Assembly: GCA_010015655.1 (NCBI GenBank) | Contig: ML976660.1 | Span: 658,252-722,251, forward strand | DNA length: 64,000 nucleotides | Direction of reading: 5' to 3' | From: Bimuria novae-zelandiae CBS 107.79 | Lineage: Eukaryota > Ascomycota > Dothideomycetes > Pleosporales > Didymosphaeriaceae | Shown: in pieces, positions 45,446 through 58,121 of the stretch | Position numbering within the stretch: position 1 is the stretch's first letter | Layout of the letters: each line of letters starts with the position of its first letter | Program-made: the position numbers and the translations under genes | Notes under the pieces: model-generated | Database searches by the model: none | What the model was told of the DNA's origin: nothing | What the model saw: only the letters and a program-made list of their open reading frames with translations

Positions 45446-48400
45446 TGGCGCCTTTGTTGATGGATCGACACGTAGACGTGTATCCCAAGGTGACTATGCG
45501 CCTGATCTGACTACAGACGTTCTTCCTGGTACAGTAAGACGGGAAGTGGTCGAGACGAGGCGGAGGCCCGGCCGGCGGCTGCAAAGAGAGGAGATCTGAC
45601 GAGGCTTGCAGTAAACAAACTCAATCGGACTTTAGTCCTAGTGCGGGGCTGAACGCGGGTGATCGGAAGGAACAAGAGGCGTTCGCGATGCTTAAAAGCT
45701 GGATCCAGCGTATGGGCTACTCAATGCGTTAAGGTTGCAGCTCTGTAACAGTGAAACAGTCCTGGGGCGCCGCGTCGGGAGGTTTGGGGTTGCTGATATG
45801 CAGGCTTAAGGCTGAATGGCTGATGTCGCACCCAAGACAGAAATGGGGCGCGGAGTTCTAGTGTGACGCCTGCTCGAAATAGCAGCTTGTAGGATGGTGA
45901 TACTGGAAACCAAACAAAGAATAGCCGGGTCCGACAGCGGTTGACACTTGACTGACGTGAGGCAAAGAGGATGAAGATTGATTCGGAGGGTTCTTTGTAA
46001 GACGATCAGGAACAGCTTAAGGGCTATATCAGCGATAGCGGCCGGGAGGCGGATAGATCATTCAGACAAGAAAAGGCTTGACGGCACTTTGCCGTGTGGG
46101 CGATCCGGATAAATCAAGGTTAAGAGAAGCTCGAAGACTGGGGGTGTGGGCTATCACCAGGGCAGGAGGGCTTCTTAGGAAAACATGATATCCTTCGAGG
46201 ATCTGGAATGGTTTGTTACACAGGGAGAAGCGTGACTGGCCTCGAGAGCTAGCAGACCCAGGCAAGATTCAAGGCACAAGGGTGCGGTACCTCGGGACGC
46301 GAGCCTTTCAGACGAGGGGAACGGACGGACTCTGGCGAATCGAATGGCGCCGGCATCAGGTGTGCTGGCGCCCACCAGGGTGTCCTTCTCCAAGGAGAAT
46401 GGGAGAGGCATGAACATGGAGCCCTGTCGTCCTTGCATCGAGGGACCAGGGGGTCGTGGAGAAAACCGCCGACGAGCGAGGGCTGGCGGGGGACTGAGCG
46501 TTGACGCTCATGGGGCGGCATTATTGGCAGAGATGGATGCATGTCCAACGGGAGGGTAGGGGTCCGCGGGCAGGCACGACCGACAGGGATGGCTACAGGG
46601 CTCGGCAACGCTTGTTGCGGGGTCTCGCTGCTTTAGCTGGCGGTGGTGGTAGTGGTGGTGGTGGAGGTGATGGATGGTGGACGTTGGCCTGCAGTTGCCC
46701 GCCCGCGCGTGGTGCAGCGTGGTGGTGCTGTCGAGCAACCGCACACAAGCACGAACTGCATTTGGAATTGGGACGGGCCATTTGTGCGGTGGCACCCGCG
46801 CTGTACCATACAGGCGTCCGATTCCGTCAAAAACACAGCATGTGCTCCTCGACGGCGACTGTGCTTGCAATCTCGCGGCCGTTGCGGAACGCCTACTATG
46901 CATGAGCGCACTGGCAAAGCCACAGCGCGGTCCGATAGGTGCGCTCGCCCGGATGCGTCAGGAACGGTCTGCATAGTCAGCCTTGCTCTTGAGCCGCCCA
47001 TTGCGCCCATGATGGTGCTGCTGCTGCATGAAAAGACGAAGAGCCGTCAGGCGTCAGGCGTCGGCCAGCGACCAAACAACCACCAGCGCCGCGCCCTCTA
47101 GCTGTATTGGTGACCCAGCTGCTGCACCTGCGCGATGCGTCGTAGTGAGCGTCTAGGCGCATCCCACCGCCAATCAGTCTGCGAACGAGCGAACAGATCT
47201 GGCTGGCCGATGAGATCCAACGTCGAAGACGCTCGGCCCGCTCCGGAAGAATGCGGTTTCTTGAAGCTGCTGCGGTGCGCGTGCTCTAGCGCAGCTGCGG
47301 TGCTTGTCAAACAGTGGTTGACAGCGGTGCCATCAGCGCACCGTAACGTGACCTCGAAGGGAAGCTCGGGCTGCAAAGGTGGTGCAGCCTCTGACAGCCG
47401 GCATGTCGAGGTGCTGTTGTTGGCTGCGTCAGACGGCTACAATTTCCATACTCGCTTCGGGGGGCAGATCCGCTCTGGCCACCACTACGATCGCTGAAGC
47501 AAGGAGGCCTGCCGTGTTGATCAGCACCAGGTACCTCAAGCCCTCGCCGCCCGTGCCAGGCGCAGGCGGCCACCTGACGCTGACGAAGGTGCGCTTGCAT
47601 TGGCATTGCGACTGCTTGCGACTGCTTGCGACTGCTTGCGACTGCGCGAAATACGGCACGGGCTCACAGGCGTAGCGGGCGGCAGTGCGCGTCTGGGTGT
47701 GAAGCAGGCGGGCGTTTCGCAGCCGCCAGAAACACCGCTCGATGGCATACGCAATCCCAAACATCGCCGAGCAGTCAGGCCTGGAAGGGTGAACGTATGC
47801 ACCCCAGTCGCGAGGACAGCGGAGCGGCCAGGAAATGAGCAGGAGGGCCGCAAAGAGCGAACCTGAGCCCCCAGTGCGGCGCGTCCGCCGGCGGGATATT
47901 TCCACGGCCCACGGCTCCTGGCGCAGAGGTTTGATAGACGACATGGATTCACTGCTGACGTCGGCAGAAGATGCTTCGAGAGTCGAGACGCTACTCCCGC
48001 CGAATACTAGCGCTGCCTGACATAATGGCCACGATAGAACCACCAGAACTACACCAAGACCACACCATGCGGGTCGGCCTGCGACGAGTACCACCGTCAA
48101 ACGTCCCGGCAGATGTCAGCGCAGGCCATCGACAATGGCCCAGAATCTCGCACGCCCGCAGCCCGGACTCCAGCCAGCCAGGCGACGGTACACAAAACTC
48201 CCTTTCATTTCGGAACGCTGCAGAATCGCCCACTTCGATGGATCGAGCGCTGACAACGCATGCTCAATGAGCCTGAAGTCGGCCAATACTAGGTAGAAGT
48301 ATGCGCCCCATCCACATCGCCCGTGTCTGACCCCCGGTCCGCAACCGGCTCTTTCTGCTGTGCAATGACGCCGGAAAGAGCCTGGCTTGCTAGCCATGAA

Positions 48401-48959
48401 AACTTCTTCGGTCTTCTCGGATTCTTCTGCAGCGGAGCCTATCATGACTTCATCCAGTCCCCGGTGTAAGTGCACCGCCAAGTCACTCATTTCCTGGACA
48501 CCAGCCTCTCACTCTGCCATGTGTGTATCCTGTTTCCTGGCTTAACTCACGGAATGAGCGGGATACCACTTTCGTTGCTACGCGCCGCAATCAGATGGAT
48601 TAGCCGCGGTCGGTGTCGAGTGGCATAGTCGTCGCAGCCTGTTGTGGAGAAATCATTATCGTATCCTCGAGGCTTATTCGGAGACATGCATATCTTCTGC
48701 CTCCAGCATGATCCGTCCGCCCCTACTCCAGTCGCGCAGCGCCACATTCTGTCAATTCCATGCAAGCCACCGTACAAGGCAAAGCTTGGCCAGTTGCATG
48801 CTCCCGATATTTTTAAGGATCGTTATTACAGTCACAGGACGAATCAAGTCCAACAGTCGGCATCTGAATCATTTGTGTACTCGTGGACGTGTCTCCGGAT
48901 TTCATACCTAATCTTCTTGGTACACAGCTTCTGGTTTGTGAGATGTACGCTGGAAATCC
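45446..48959 (-). promoter_or_regulatory. Long upstream region of the homeobox gene
   Basis: 3.5 kb separates the homeobox ATG from the end of THOC1. I found no convincing gene. A GGT-type trinucleotide-rich tract lies near 46636-46680 and a 10-bp tandem repeat near 47606-47645. Developmental regulators in fungi often have long 5' regions and leaders; here that is inferred from the absence of genes. Confidence 0.4.
47606..47645. repeat. 10-bp tandem repeat (GCGACTGCTT)
   Basis: The word gcgactgctt recurs three to four times head-to-tail before breaking into gcgactgcgc. A simple minisatellite in a non-coding stretch. Confidence 0.9.
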
Positions 48960-51216
48960 TCAAGCCACAAGGCTTTGCTGATCGACCCGCGACTCCTCTA
49001 TGGTCTGCTCTGACTGCGGATCGGCAACCTTGTCCTCAGCACGCGTCTGGCCCGGCTGAAAGAGGCTCTTCAGACCATCTGCATGGTTGAATTTATCAAA
49101 TAAGCTTAATTGGTCTGAGGCTAGGCGGAGACCCCTCCACGTGCTGCTGGTAATTTTTTCGTCTAGTCCGCGGGGGTCTTCCTCTGTTGGGGGCTCTTGG
49201 TCGATAGTCTCAATCCGCGTTGTATATTCCTGCGGGCTTGGCTTGGTAAACCTGATCTCGTGAGCATTCTAGCGCTGATCGGACGAAGGGAGCTCACCTT
49301 CCACGCTGTCTCAGTTGCGCCAGTCCCTTTGCTGGCTTGGCAGTGGCCAAGAATTGCAATGTTGGTGGAACTCCCTTTGGCTTTCTATCTTTTCTGCTAG
49401 CGACGGCTGTTACCGCTCCGTTCTTTGCTTCCAGAAAATTCTCTGGAGGGACCTTTTCACGCCCGAAGGGTTTGCAGCGATCCATTTTCCACCTGACCCA
49501 ATTCTTGTCACGAGAGAGTACCGTGTCAACGACCCGATAGTAGAATTTGCCATCTGGGCCATCCTGCAAGTAATTTGCAATGGCATTCTTGATGCCCAAC
49601 GCCCATTCGGTCTGTGCTTTGGGTCAGCTGAAGCACGATCACTTCCTACGTTAAGGCTGATCTGAGGAATGCATACAAGTTCCCCCACAGATGCACGACA
49701 GGCGCCGAATATAAAGATCCAATGCCTGATGCGGGAGCCTGCAAAAAGACGCCCTGCTCACGTCCGGTCTGTGCTGTGCATCTGGGTGGTTCCTTGCTTC
49801 GGCGGAATGGATAGATTGCTTACATCTTCTTCACGTAGCGTAAAACTATACTTCGAAGACGGCTGCGCTTTCTCGTAATGCGGCTTGTTCTTCGCCGTAT
49901 CAGTCAATGTCAAAAGGAAGTCGATCAGGATCAGCGCCTGAACAAGGACGTGGCGTTGGAAAGCGACGTCGCTCAGCTGCAGTCAATTAGTGATAGCTCC
50001 TCAACAATGCAGCGGAAGGGATGCACACCTCAAGCTTGAACAAATCGCGACTAGTGAGGTACTTTGGGTTAAAAGCACTGGCGAATTCGTCATGGTTAGC
50101 GTCGTCGGTTGGGGTTGAATGCCCTCCTTTGCGAGCCGATTCTCCGGATTGGACGACCTTTGGCACCTCTTTGAACTTCGCGAGTGTAGCCTCCAGCGCC
50201 TTTTGAAATTTTTTGAAACTTCCATCGTCAAATACGTTGGGTGGATTCGAGAAGAAGTGTTGTAAAGACCAAAAGACAGGGTAAAGCCTGTCGATGTCCA
50301 GCGTTGTAGGCTTCTTTTCGGGACGGCTATCGGCTTCAGCTGGTTTGACTTCCTCTGTTTTGGAAACTTCTCTGACGGATTCAATCTGACCGCTTAGTTA
50401 GCATGCGCATTGGGGATAAAACGCAATTGAAGTGGCCGAAATCGCATGGGGTCGTATGAACCCAACAGAAGATATGAGATCGATGTAAAAGTATGCCACG
50501 TAGACTGGTGTAAAGCTTACAGGAGGAACGTCAGAAGCAGCTTCAGAAGCGTCTTCCATAGCAGTGTCGTAGCTCTGGTCTGATATGATGTAGTCCTCGA
50601 ACGTGGTCACGTTCGCAACGTGGAACTCTCCCCGGAGGTTCACAGAACCCTTGTGACCTAGTGGAAAGCTTTGGAAGAGAAAGACATATACACGCCCGCA
50701 GAACACAGGGTCCTCTGCCCTCGACAGGCGTCGAAGCAGCTCGTTGCAGGTACGCAGAATGACCATCTCTTTGCTTTTGATTGAAGGTGGCAACCCAGTC
50801 ATTATTGCTTCTCTTCGCGACTCAAGAAATTCGAAGGCCAAATGGCAATCGGGGATTGACAAACCGTCGAGAACTTCTTCAGCAAGCAGCAATACGAGCT
50901 GTCCCGAACAAAGATCTCGGTCTGCGCATCCTTGAATGATATCGAGGAGGTTCCATACATCAACGAAGGTAGGGTCCTGAATGCGGGTGGAGTCGAGAAT
51001 TGGATAGAGAACACTTTTGGCAGCACTCTCGGCCGTGAGTTCTCGGAGCTCTTGGGGCTCTATCCGCTCCACAAGAGGTTCATTACCCTGCAGAAGGGCG
51101 GACACTTGGAGGGGTGGGTTGATGGAGGTCTCTTGCTTAATGCTACGCGCCCGCTGTACCAATTGCGTGAGCCTGGACGCAAAAGCTGCTTCTGAGGGCG
51201 TGTCAGCTAGAGCCAT
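48960..51216 (-). CDS. THOC1: THO complex subunit 1 (THOC1/Hpr1-like)
   Basis: Five exons (50521-51216, 50029-50385, 49824-49976, 49298-49611, 48960-49251; introns 135, 52, 212 and 46 nt) encode 603 residues. THO couples transcription elongation to mRNP packaging and export in the nucleus and limits R-loops. Recognisable THOC1 text: VILRTCNELLRRLSRAEDPV, FCGRVYVFLFQSFPL, LDIDRLYPVFWSLQHFFSNP, YLTSRDLFKLE joined to LSDVAFQRHVLVQALILIDF, REED joined to TEWALGIKNAI, and DGKFYYRVVDTVLSRDKNW followed by VRWKMDRCKP. The last splice (GTGAGC...ATCAG) is required to reach TWRGLRLASDQLSLFDKF and the end. No death domain is evident at the C-terminus, unlike animal THOC1. It is divergent from CSM3. Confidence 0.92.
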
Positions 51217-51624
51217 GGCGGCTCCGCTTCATAAAATGGGAAAGACCGTTATCGCCGGAAGTGTCCTGTCGTTTGCGGTCGGTTTTAGTTCAAATTATTG
51301 CTCGTTCCACAGGTTCCGCAGCTGTCAGGGCAAGCGCGATGTCGTGAGTCTTCTAGTTCAGAATGTCCCAGGGCGGCGGAAGCTGGGTGGAAGACTGGAG
51401 GCAAGCAGCCAGGAATTAAGCTGCGCTCGCAGCGTTGTCTGGCACTAGCTTCTGATTATGTAACCAAGTCTTGGCAGACGCGTCGCGTCTCCCCGCATCG
51501 CGTCGTTCATGTCCTCCAGAGCCCTTCTACAGCTCACGTAGGTTCCACCACTTCGCCAGCATCGCCCTACTGACTGTGCTTCGTAGCTGTGTCAACTTAC
51601 ACTTCCTCTGGGAGATTTTCCACC
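51217..51624. promoter_or_regulatory. Shared divergent promoter, THOC1 / CSM3
   Basis: 408 bp between two outward-facing start codons. No distinct element recognised; inferred from layout. Confidence 0.5.
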
Positions 51625-52467
51625 ATGGCTACAGCTAGTCCGCAACGCGATGACATACCAGCCGACGACGAGCTAGATGCTATTCTCAATGGAACACTGG
51701 ACATCGATGAGTTATTCAATATAGACAATACAGAAACGGAGGTGCCATCTTCACGGCCGCTGAAGCCACCCGGGGACGATGGGGGCCTGGGTATTGATGA
51801 AGAGATCAAAGTAGTGAAGAAGCGACATCCCATTCCCAAGCTCGATGACAATCGGCTCCTCTCCGACCCCGGCATTCCAAAACTACGGAGGATATCAAAA
51901 GATCGATTGAAATTCAAAGGAAAGGGACATGAGGTAACGCCTTCTTTTGCGCGAAGACGTGACCTATTGTTAATGTAATCGCAGTATGGGGACATTGCCC
52001 GTATGCTGAACATGTATCAGCTGTGGCTCGACGACCTTTACCCACGCGCCAAGTTTGCGGATGCTCTGGCGATCATTGAGAAGCTGGGCCACACGAAACG
52101 TGTGCAAATGCTGAGGAAGGAGTGGATAGACGAGGGTAAACCAAGACATACTACGCGAGAGGAGGACGAAGCAGATGTTATCGTCACGGACTCGCCGGTG
52201 CAGCCAGATGCGGACCAAATGGAAGGTGTGGAAGAGGAAACAATCAGGATTGTGGAGCAGAATCCGCCACACAACCAAACGGACGGAACAAACAATGCTT
52301 CGACAACTCTAGAAGATCCAGATGACGACGAACTAGACCTATTGTTAGCGGGAAGCACTGCACCTGCACCTCCTACTCGTGGAGCAAATCCGACCACGAC
52401 CGCGATCGATGAAGACCCATTCGCAGACGCAATGGAAGCGATGGCAGACATGGATGATGTATGGTAG
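51625..52467 (+). CDS. CSM3: Replication fork protection component Csm3 (Swi3/Tipin)
   Basis: Two exons (51625-51933 and 51985-52467) give 263 residues. Csm3 pairs with Tof1 (Timeless) at replication forks, stabilising stalled forks and helping the S-phase checkpoint and sister cohesion. The Swi3 domain lies at about 85-155: KKRHPIPKLDDNRLLSDPGI, LRRISKDRLKFKGKGHE, then across the splice YGDIARMLNMYQLWLDDLYP, FADALAIIEKLGH and RVQMLRKEWIDE. The rest is acidic and disordered, with a C-terminal DEDPFADAMEAMADMDDVW. The ATG at 51625 (caccATGG) is the first in frame. Confidence 0.93.
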
Positions 52468-52967
52468 GTTCAGCCTTGAGGACCTTGGCACAGGTTTGCT
52501 TCAAGTTCTGTCTGCGGAGACAGGGACCCTTGATTTCGCCTCCTTTGTCACCGCAGATGCAGTCGCGGAGGGTGCGGTCCACAGTATTCGTTGAAGGACT
52601 GAGTTCATAGGAGTCACTGGATGTGACTGTGATTACGGCATGCATAGCGAGGCGTTAGATATCCAATGTTGTTCGGGCATTCTACAAGCTTCATACCGTT
52701 GACAAGGTTGAGACTCTGCCAATAGCAGGCTACAAACAAAATAAATGGAAGATAATGTGCTTGCTCACTCGACGCCTAGAGCGAGCGTAAATCTGACTAC
52801 AACCCGCGTCGCGAACGATGGTGTTGTAGTGGGGTTCATGCCCCGCGAGTGTTCTTGGCGGCTTCCTCTTGCGCTCCAAGGCTGTCGGGCTTGTCGTCAC
52901 CTCGTGACCCACCACCCTGGCCTACTCTCCACCTCAAACAATCGCGCGTTCGGCACAACTCGACAGT
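52468..52967 (+). promoter_or_regulatory. SKI2 upstream region
   Basis: 500 bp between two tandem genes; it contains the CSM3 3' UTR and the SKI2 promoter. No other gene. Confidence 0.45.
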
Positions 52968-55900
52968 ATGGAGGGGCTGGCCAGGCAGCTTGATGAGCTG
53001 CGTATCAGTGCCGAAAAGGCTTCTGGTTCAGGCTGCATAAACTCACTTGCGAGCGAACAACGTCCACCAAAACGCAAGCGCAAGACCAAAGATGTCATCA
53101 AGAAAGAGCTAGAAGCAGAATTTTTGACACCTTCGCGGTCGTTCAACACTCAGTGGCTCAATCGATTGCAGCAACGCTGGGATGCGCTGACCAATTATCG
53201 AAGCCTTTTCGAAATCGCGCCGACCCAAACTCGCACCATCATCCGTTTCACCCGCGAAGGACTGGAGGGATGTGTCACTGGTTACAAAGAGGTCACTGTA
53301 CCTGCAAACTCTGCTACTGCGAAAAATTCCACATCCTTACTGAGGAAGCCTGCAAACAGGGCGGAGTTTGTACGTGGTGCTGCAGGTTTCTTTCCGTTTG
53401 CCCCAGGCGGACTTGATGGCGTAGTGGCAACTGCGGCCATAGAAGACGAAGCAATTTCGCGCCAGGAATCAGTAAATACAAAGAGATCAAACGGCTTAGA
53501 CAAGGTCATCAACTTTAGTGTGAAAGGTGGCCTTCTTGAGGTTCCTCCTGGCTTCACACGTGGGCTTGACTTCCGAAAGAAGCCGGCCACTAACAACAAG
53601 ACAGCCAAGGAAGTTGAAGATGCCCTTGGTGAGGAGCCTGCGCAGTCGCCGGCTGATGCCGGAGAGGACGAGGACCTTCGTGATGGGTTGAAAGCGTCTA
53701 ACGGTGTCATCACGTCTGAGGATGATGCACAGACTCCAGGCGAAGAGGAGATCGATGCTCTGTTACCCATTGAGTTCCCAGCATTAGCTCCCCATGGGCC
53801 TCTAGGAATGGCTTCCGCGAAGAAAGGCGGCAAAGAATGGGCTCACATGGTGGACGTCAACCGCGACATTCCCAATTTCCACGAATTGGTGCCTGAAATG
53901 GCCCGCGAATATCCTTTCGAACTTGACACCTTTCAGAAAGAGGCTGTTTACCACCTAGAGCATGGCGATTCGGTCTTTGTTGCGGCTCACACGTCTGCTG
54001 GAAAAACTGTGGTCGCAGAATATGCAATAGCTTTGGCAGCGAAACACATGACCAAAGCCATCTATACTTCCCCAATCAAAGCTCTCAGTAACCAAAAGTT
54101 TCGCGACTTCCGGCTTACATTCGACGATGTTGGCATCTTGACAGGCGACGTGCAGATACGCCCAGAAGCTAGCTGTCTAATTATGACGACCGAGATTCTA
54201 AGGAGCATGTTATATCGAGGTGCCGATCTAATCAGGGATGTTGAATTTGTCATCTTTGATGAAGTTCACTACGTGAATGATCTCGAGCGAGGTGTTGTCT
54301 GGGAAGAGGTCATCATAATGCTGCCGGAACACGTCACTCTCATTTTGCTTTCTGCTACTGTTCCAAATACCCATGAGTTCGCTTCCTGGGTAGGCCGAAC
54401 GAAGAAGAAGAACATCTACGTCATTTCCACTCCCAAACGTCCGGTGCCTCTCGAGCATTATCTCTGGGCTGGCAAATCCATGCACAAGATTGTTACAGCG
54501 GACAAGAAATTCGTGGAAAGTGGTTGGAAAGAGGCAAACGACATCTTCTCTGGGAAAGATAAAGTCAAGGCACCATCTGCGAACGAAAGCCAAGGTGGAA
54601 GAGGAGGCGGTAGCCGTGGCGATCGCGGTCGAGGCGGCCAAAACCAACGTGGAAGGGGCCAGCAACAGGGGCAGCGTGGAGGAGGCCGAGGCGGTGCCCC
54701 CCCAGCGAACAGAGGCCGTGGCAATATAGCACGTACCGGACGAGGCGGTGGAAGGACCACAGCCGCACAAGACCGCAACATTTGGGTCCATCTCATTCAG
54801 CACCTTCACAATAAGGACCTCCTTCCTGCCTGTATCTTTGTATTCTCGAAGAAGCGATGCGAGGAGAATGCGGATGCATTGTCTAATCTCGATTATTGCA
54901 CGGCTGCAGAGAAGAGCGCTATCCACATGACAGTCGAAAAGTCATTAGCTCGCCTTAGCCCTGAGGATCGAGTGCTGCCCCAGATCACGCGCTTAAGAGA
55001 ATTACTCAGCCGAGGGATTGCGGTACACCACGGAGGTATGCTTCCAATCGTCAAAGAAATGGTAGAGATATTGTTCGCTAGGACACTCGTCAAAGTGCTT
55101 TTCGCTACGGAGACATTCGCCATGGGTCTCAATTTGCCTACTAGAACAGTCGTATTCTCTGGATTCCGCAAACATGACGGTCGACAGTTCCGTGATTTGT
55201 TACCAGGTGAATACACTCAGATGGCAGGCCGTGCCGGTAGGAGAGGCCTTGACACTGTGGGTACCGTCATCATATGCGCTCCGGGTGCAGACGAAGCGCC
55301 CCCTGTTGCACGTCTAAGACAGATGATGTTGGGAGAGCCTACGAAGCTGAGATCACAATTTCGACTCACTTACAATATGATGCTCAATCTTTTACGCGTC
55401 GAAGCACTCAAAATTGAAGAGATGATCAAGCGAAGTTTCAGCGAACATGCGACGCAAGCACTGTTGCCTGAACACGAGAAGAAAGTCAAATTGTCCGAGG
55501 CGGATCTTGAAAAGGTAAAGCGGGAACCTTGCAAGATCTGTGACGTCGATCTTGAAGCCTGTCACCAAGCCTGCATGGACTATCAGCGGTTGACAAATGA
55601 ACTTCATCTTTCGCTGCTCAACTCTCCTGTTGGTAGAACAGTATATGTACAGAACCGTCTCATCGTTTATAAGAAGGTACGTGTATTGCAGAAAAGGATC
55701 GTGGTGACTTAGACTGACCGCCACAGAACGATATTCGCACTGTTGGCATGCTTCTTAGTGGCGTTGTCAACAGTCGGGGAGAGGAGCCCACGGTTTACGT
55801 ACTGGAGATTGCTGCCAACGATCATCGCAAGGCCGACGATCTACTCCCGTACTTGTCGCCATTCGCGAGGTTCTTCCGTCCTTTGCCGAAAAACAAGAAG

Positions 55901-56974
55901 GACTTGGTCCTGAAACGAGCTCTCATTCCGCTGAACGACATTGAATGCTTCACAGCTACGATCATAGACATCCCAGATGGCGTAGAGAATCTCTTCAGGA
56001 AGACCGATGCCCGCAAGCTCGCACAAGACCAGTTTATCCCGCTGTGTCAATCGTGGAACTACCAAGACTGGGATGAGTTCGATTACGACAAGATTAAAAA
56101 ACTCGAATTCCGCGAGATCGATATGGCGAGGAGAAAAGCGGGCAGAGATGCTACCACCAAAACGTGCCTTGAATGCTCCGACTTCCTAAAGCATTACGCC
56201 ATGGAGCACGACGAGTGGCTCATTAAGGAGAACATCGTGCAATTGCGACAGCTTATGTCAGACCAGAATCTTCAGCTGCTCCCCGACTACGAGCAGCGGA
56301 TATCAGTGCTCCAGGACCTGGGCTTCATTGACGAGGATTCTCGTGTAGAGTTAAAGGGCAAGGTAGCCTGCGAGATACATTCCGCCGACGAGCTGGTCCT
56401 CACCGAGCTCATACTCGAAAATGTTCTTGCCGAATATGAGCCCGAAGAGATCGTCGCCCTACTCTCATGCTTTGTCTTCCAGGAAAAAACCGACAACGAA
56501 CCTACTCTCACAGCCAGTCTCGAACGAGGGGTTGCCAAGATCGTTGAGATCTCAGAGAAAGTGAACCAACTACAGACACTCCATCAGGTCATCCTGTCAT
56601 CGGACGATTCGAACGACTTTGTCAGCAAGCCACGTTTCGGAATGGTCGAGGTTGTCTATGAGTGGGCGCGCGGCATGTCGTTCAACCGAATTACGGATTT
56701 GACGGATGTCATGGAGGGTACTATTGTGAGGGTCATCACAAGGCTAGATGAGACGTGCAGGGAGGTGAAGAATGCGGCCAGGATCATTGGCGACCCGACA
56801 TTGTTCCAGAAGATGGGGACGTGTCAGGAGCTTATCAAGCGGTACGTTTGTTCCTGGTCTGCGTTTATGTTTGGGCGCTGTCTTTCGACATGTGTACCTG
56901 GTTAAATATTATGAGGGTTGATGCTGACAATGCGAAACAGGGACATCTGTAACTGCGCGAGCTTGTACCTGTAG
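52968..56974 (+). CDS. SKI2: Ski2, exosome-assisting RNA helicase
   Basis: Three exons (52968-55676, 55727-56841, 56941-56974) encode 1,285 residues, close to yeast Ski2. With Ski3 and Ski8 it feeds mRNA 3'-5' into the cytoplasmic exosome, and in yeast it restrains double-stranded RNA virus. Motifs: Walker A AHTSAGKT at about 340, DEVH at about 431, SATVPN, and motif VI QMAGRAGRRG at about 751. Between the two RecA halves, at about 544-600, is a Gly/Arg insert (RGGGSRGDRGRGGQNQ and further RGRG/RGGG units). A zinc-like CKICDVDLEAC sits near the arch. The C-terminal DSHCT part ends GMSFNRITDLTDVMEGTIVR, and the 34-nt last exon supplies DICNCASLYL, the expected ending. Confidence 0.96.
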
Positions 56975-58121
56975 GGTGTTTCATGTCGGCATAGGGAACA
57001 AGCGTTTCGGGATACAAATACCACGAGCATTTTCTTATGGGTAGGGAACAGCGTTAGGCAAGGTTTGCAGTGGCCTTGTGTGGACGTAGGGCTGCAGAGC
57101 GAGGCTGCCACGAAGGGTTTCATGTCATTGTCATGCATCGCTTCGAAGTGCTGTGTTGTTGAGTGGGTAGATGCAGCATGGATGACGAACGAATGACATC
57201 GTTGCGAGCAGCGGCAGCCAACCGTCCGGACGAATTCATAGGTTACTCAAACAAACATATCAGATCCAGACATCGCAGAGAAGGGGTTTCAAGAGGATTA
57301 ACGTGCACGGCAACTGACCACTGTCTCGAGGGAGCTACTCTCCCGTCTATATCTGCCTTGAAAGGACTTATATGATGGACCTACCCCGTTGTACATGTAT
57401 GTGTGCGCGAACATACACATGGTGACCCGAGTGCGTGATGTCGTATCGTATCGCATCCGCGTCGAAGACGTGGAGAACTGAGATAGCGGATCAAGTCTTT
57501 TCTGATGCTCTCAGGACGATGTGTTACCCAAGCGAATGTTATCGAAGTCGTTAACGAACACGATGCTCCTCACTCGATGAGGGAGCTATGAACCCTGCTT
57601 TGCCTGCAATGCGGGGAAGGAATGGCCCGTCCACGATTGGACGGTTCCTGCCGATGCAGGCAGGCAGGCCGTCTGCAATGTGCCTTCGTGCTGCCGACCG
57701 CTGCGGCCGAGAAGACGGCCCCAATTTGATACCGACAATTTATAGACACCCAGCGCCATGTGGTAGGCGACGAGCTCACGGTGCGGTGGGATCGAGCCAG
57801 GACAGGGCGCCACGTGCTTACCCCCATCGGGTTAGTCTTCACTTTTGCTTCATCGCACAAGAAAACTATAGAGCCCCTCCATCTTCCCTCGTCCCTGTAT
57901 TCCCCTTGAGCACACGCCAGAGGGGCCAAAGGTTACTACGCAGACGGCCAGTTCGCGGCCCTCCTCAGCTTCATTTCCTGCTGCGCTCCTTCCCCCCGCC
58001 GTCGGCAGGCGCCCCACCACCGTGAAGCGTGCGTCCCTGCCGCTGCTGCGCGCCCTCACGTTAGACCCTCGAGGTCTCGCTGCCCAATCGCTGGCCGGCA
58101 CCGCCAACCCACGACGCAATC
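56975..58121. other. Spacer, no gene seen
   Basis: 1.15 kb between SKI2 and the importin gene; short frames only. A small perfect hairpin (CCGTCCA/TGGACGG) lies near 57627-57644. Confidence 0.5.

Noticed and set aside
47429..48100. 223-codon minus-strand frame
   Set aside because: It crosses a 10-bp minisatellite and has no conserved motif, while plus-strand frames of similar length overlap it.
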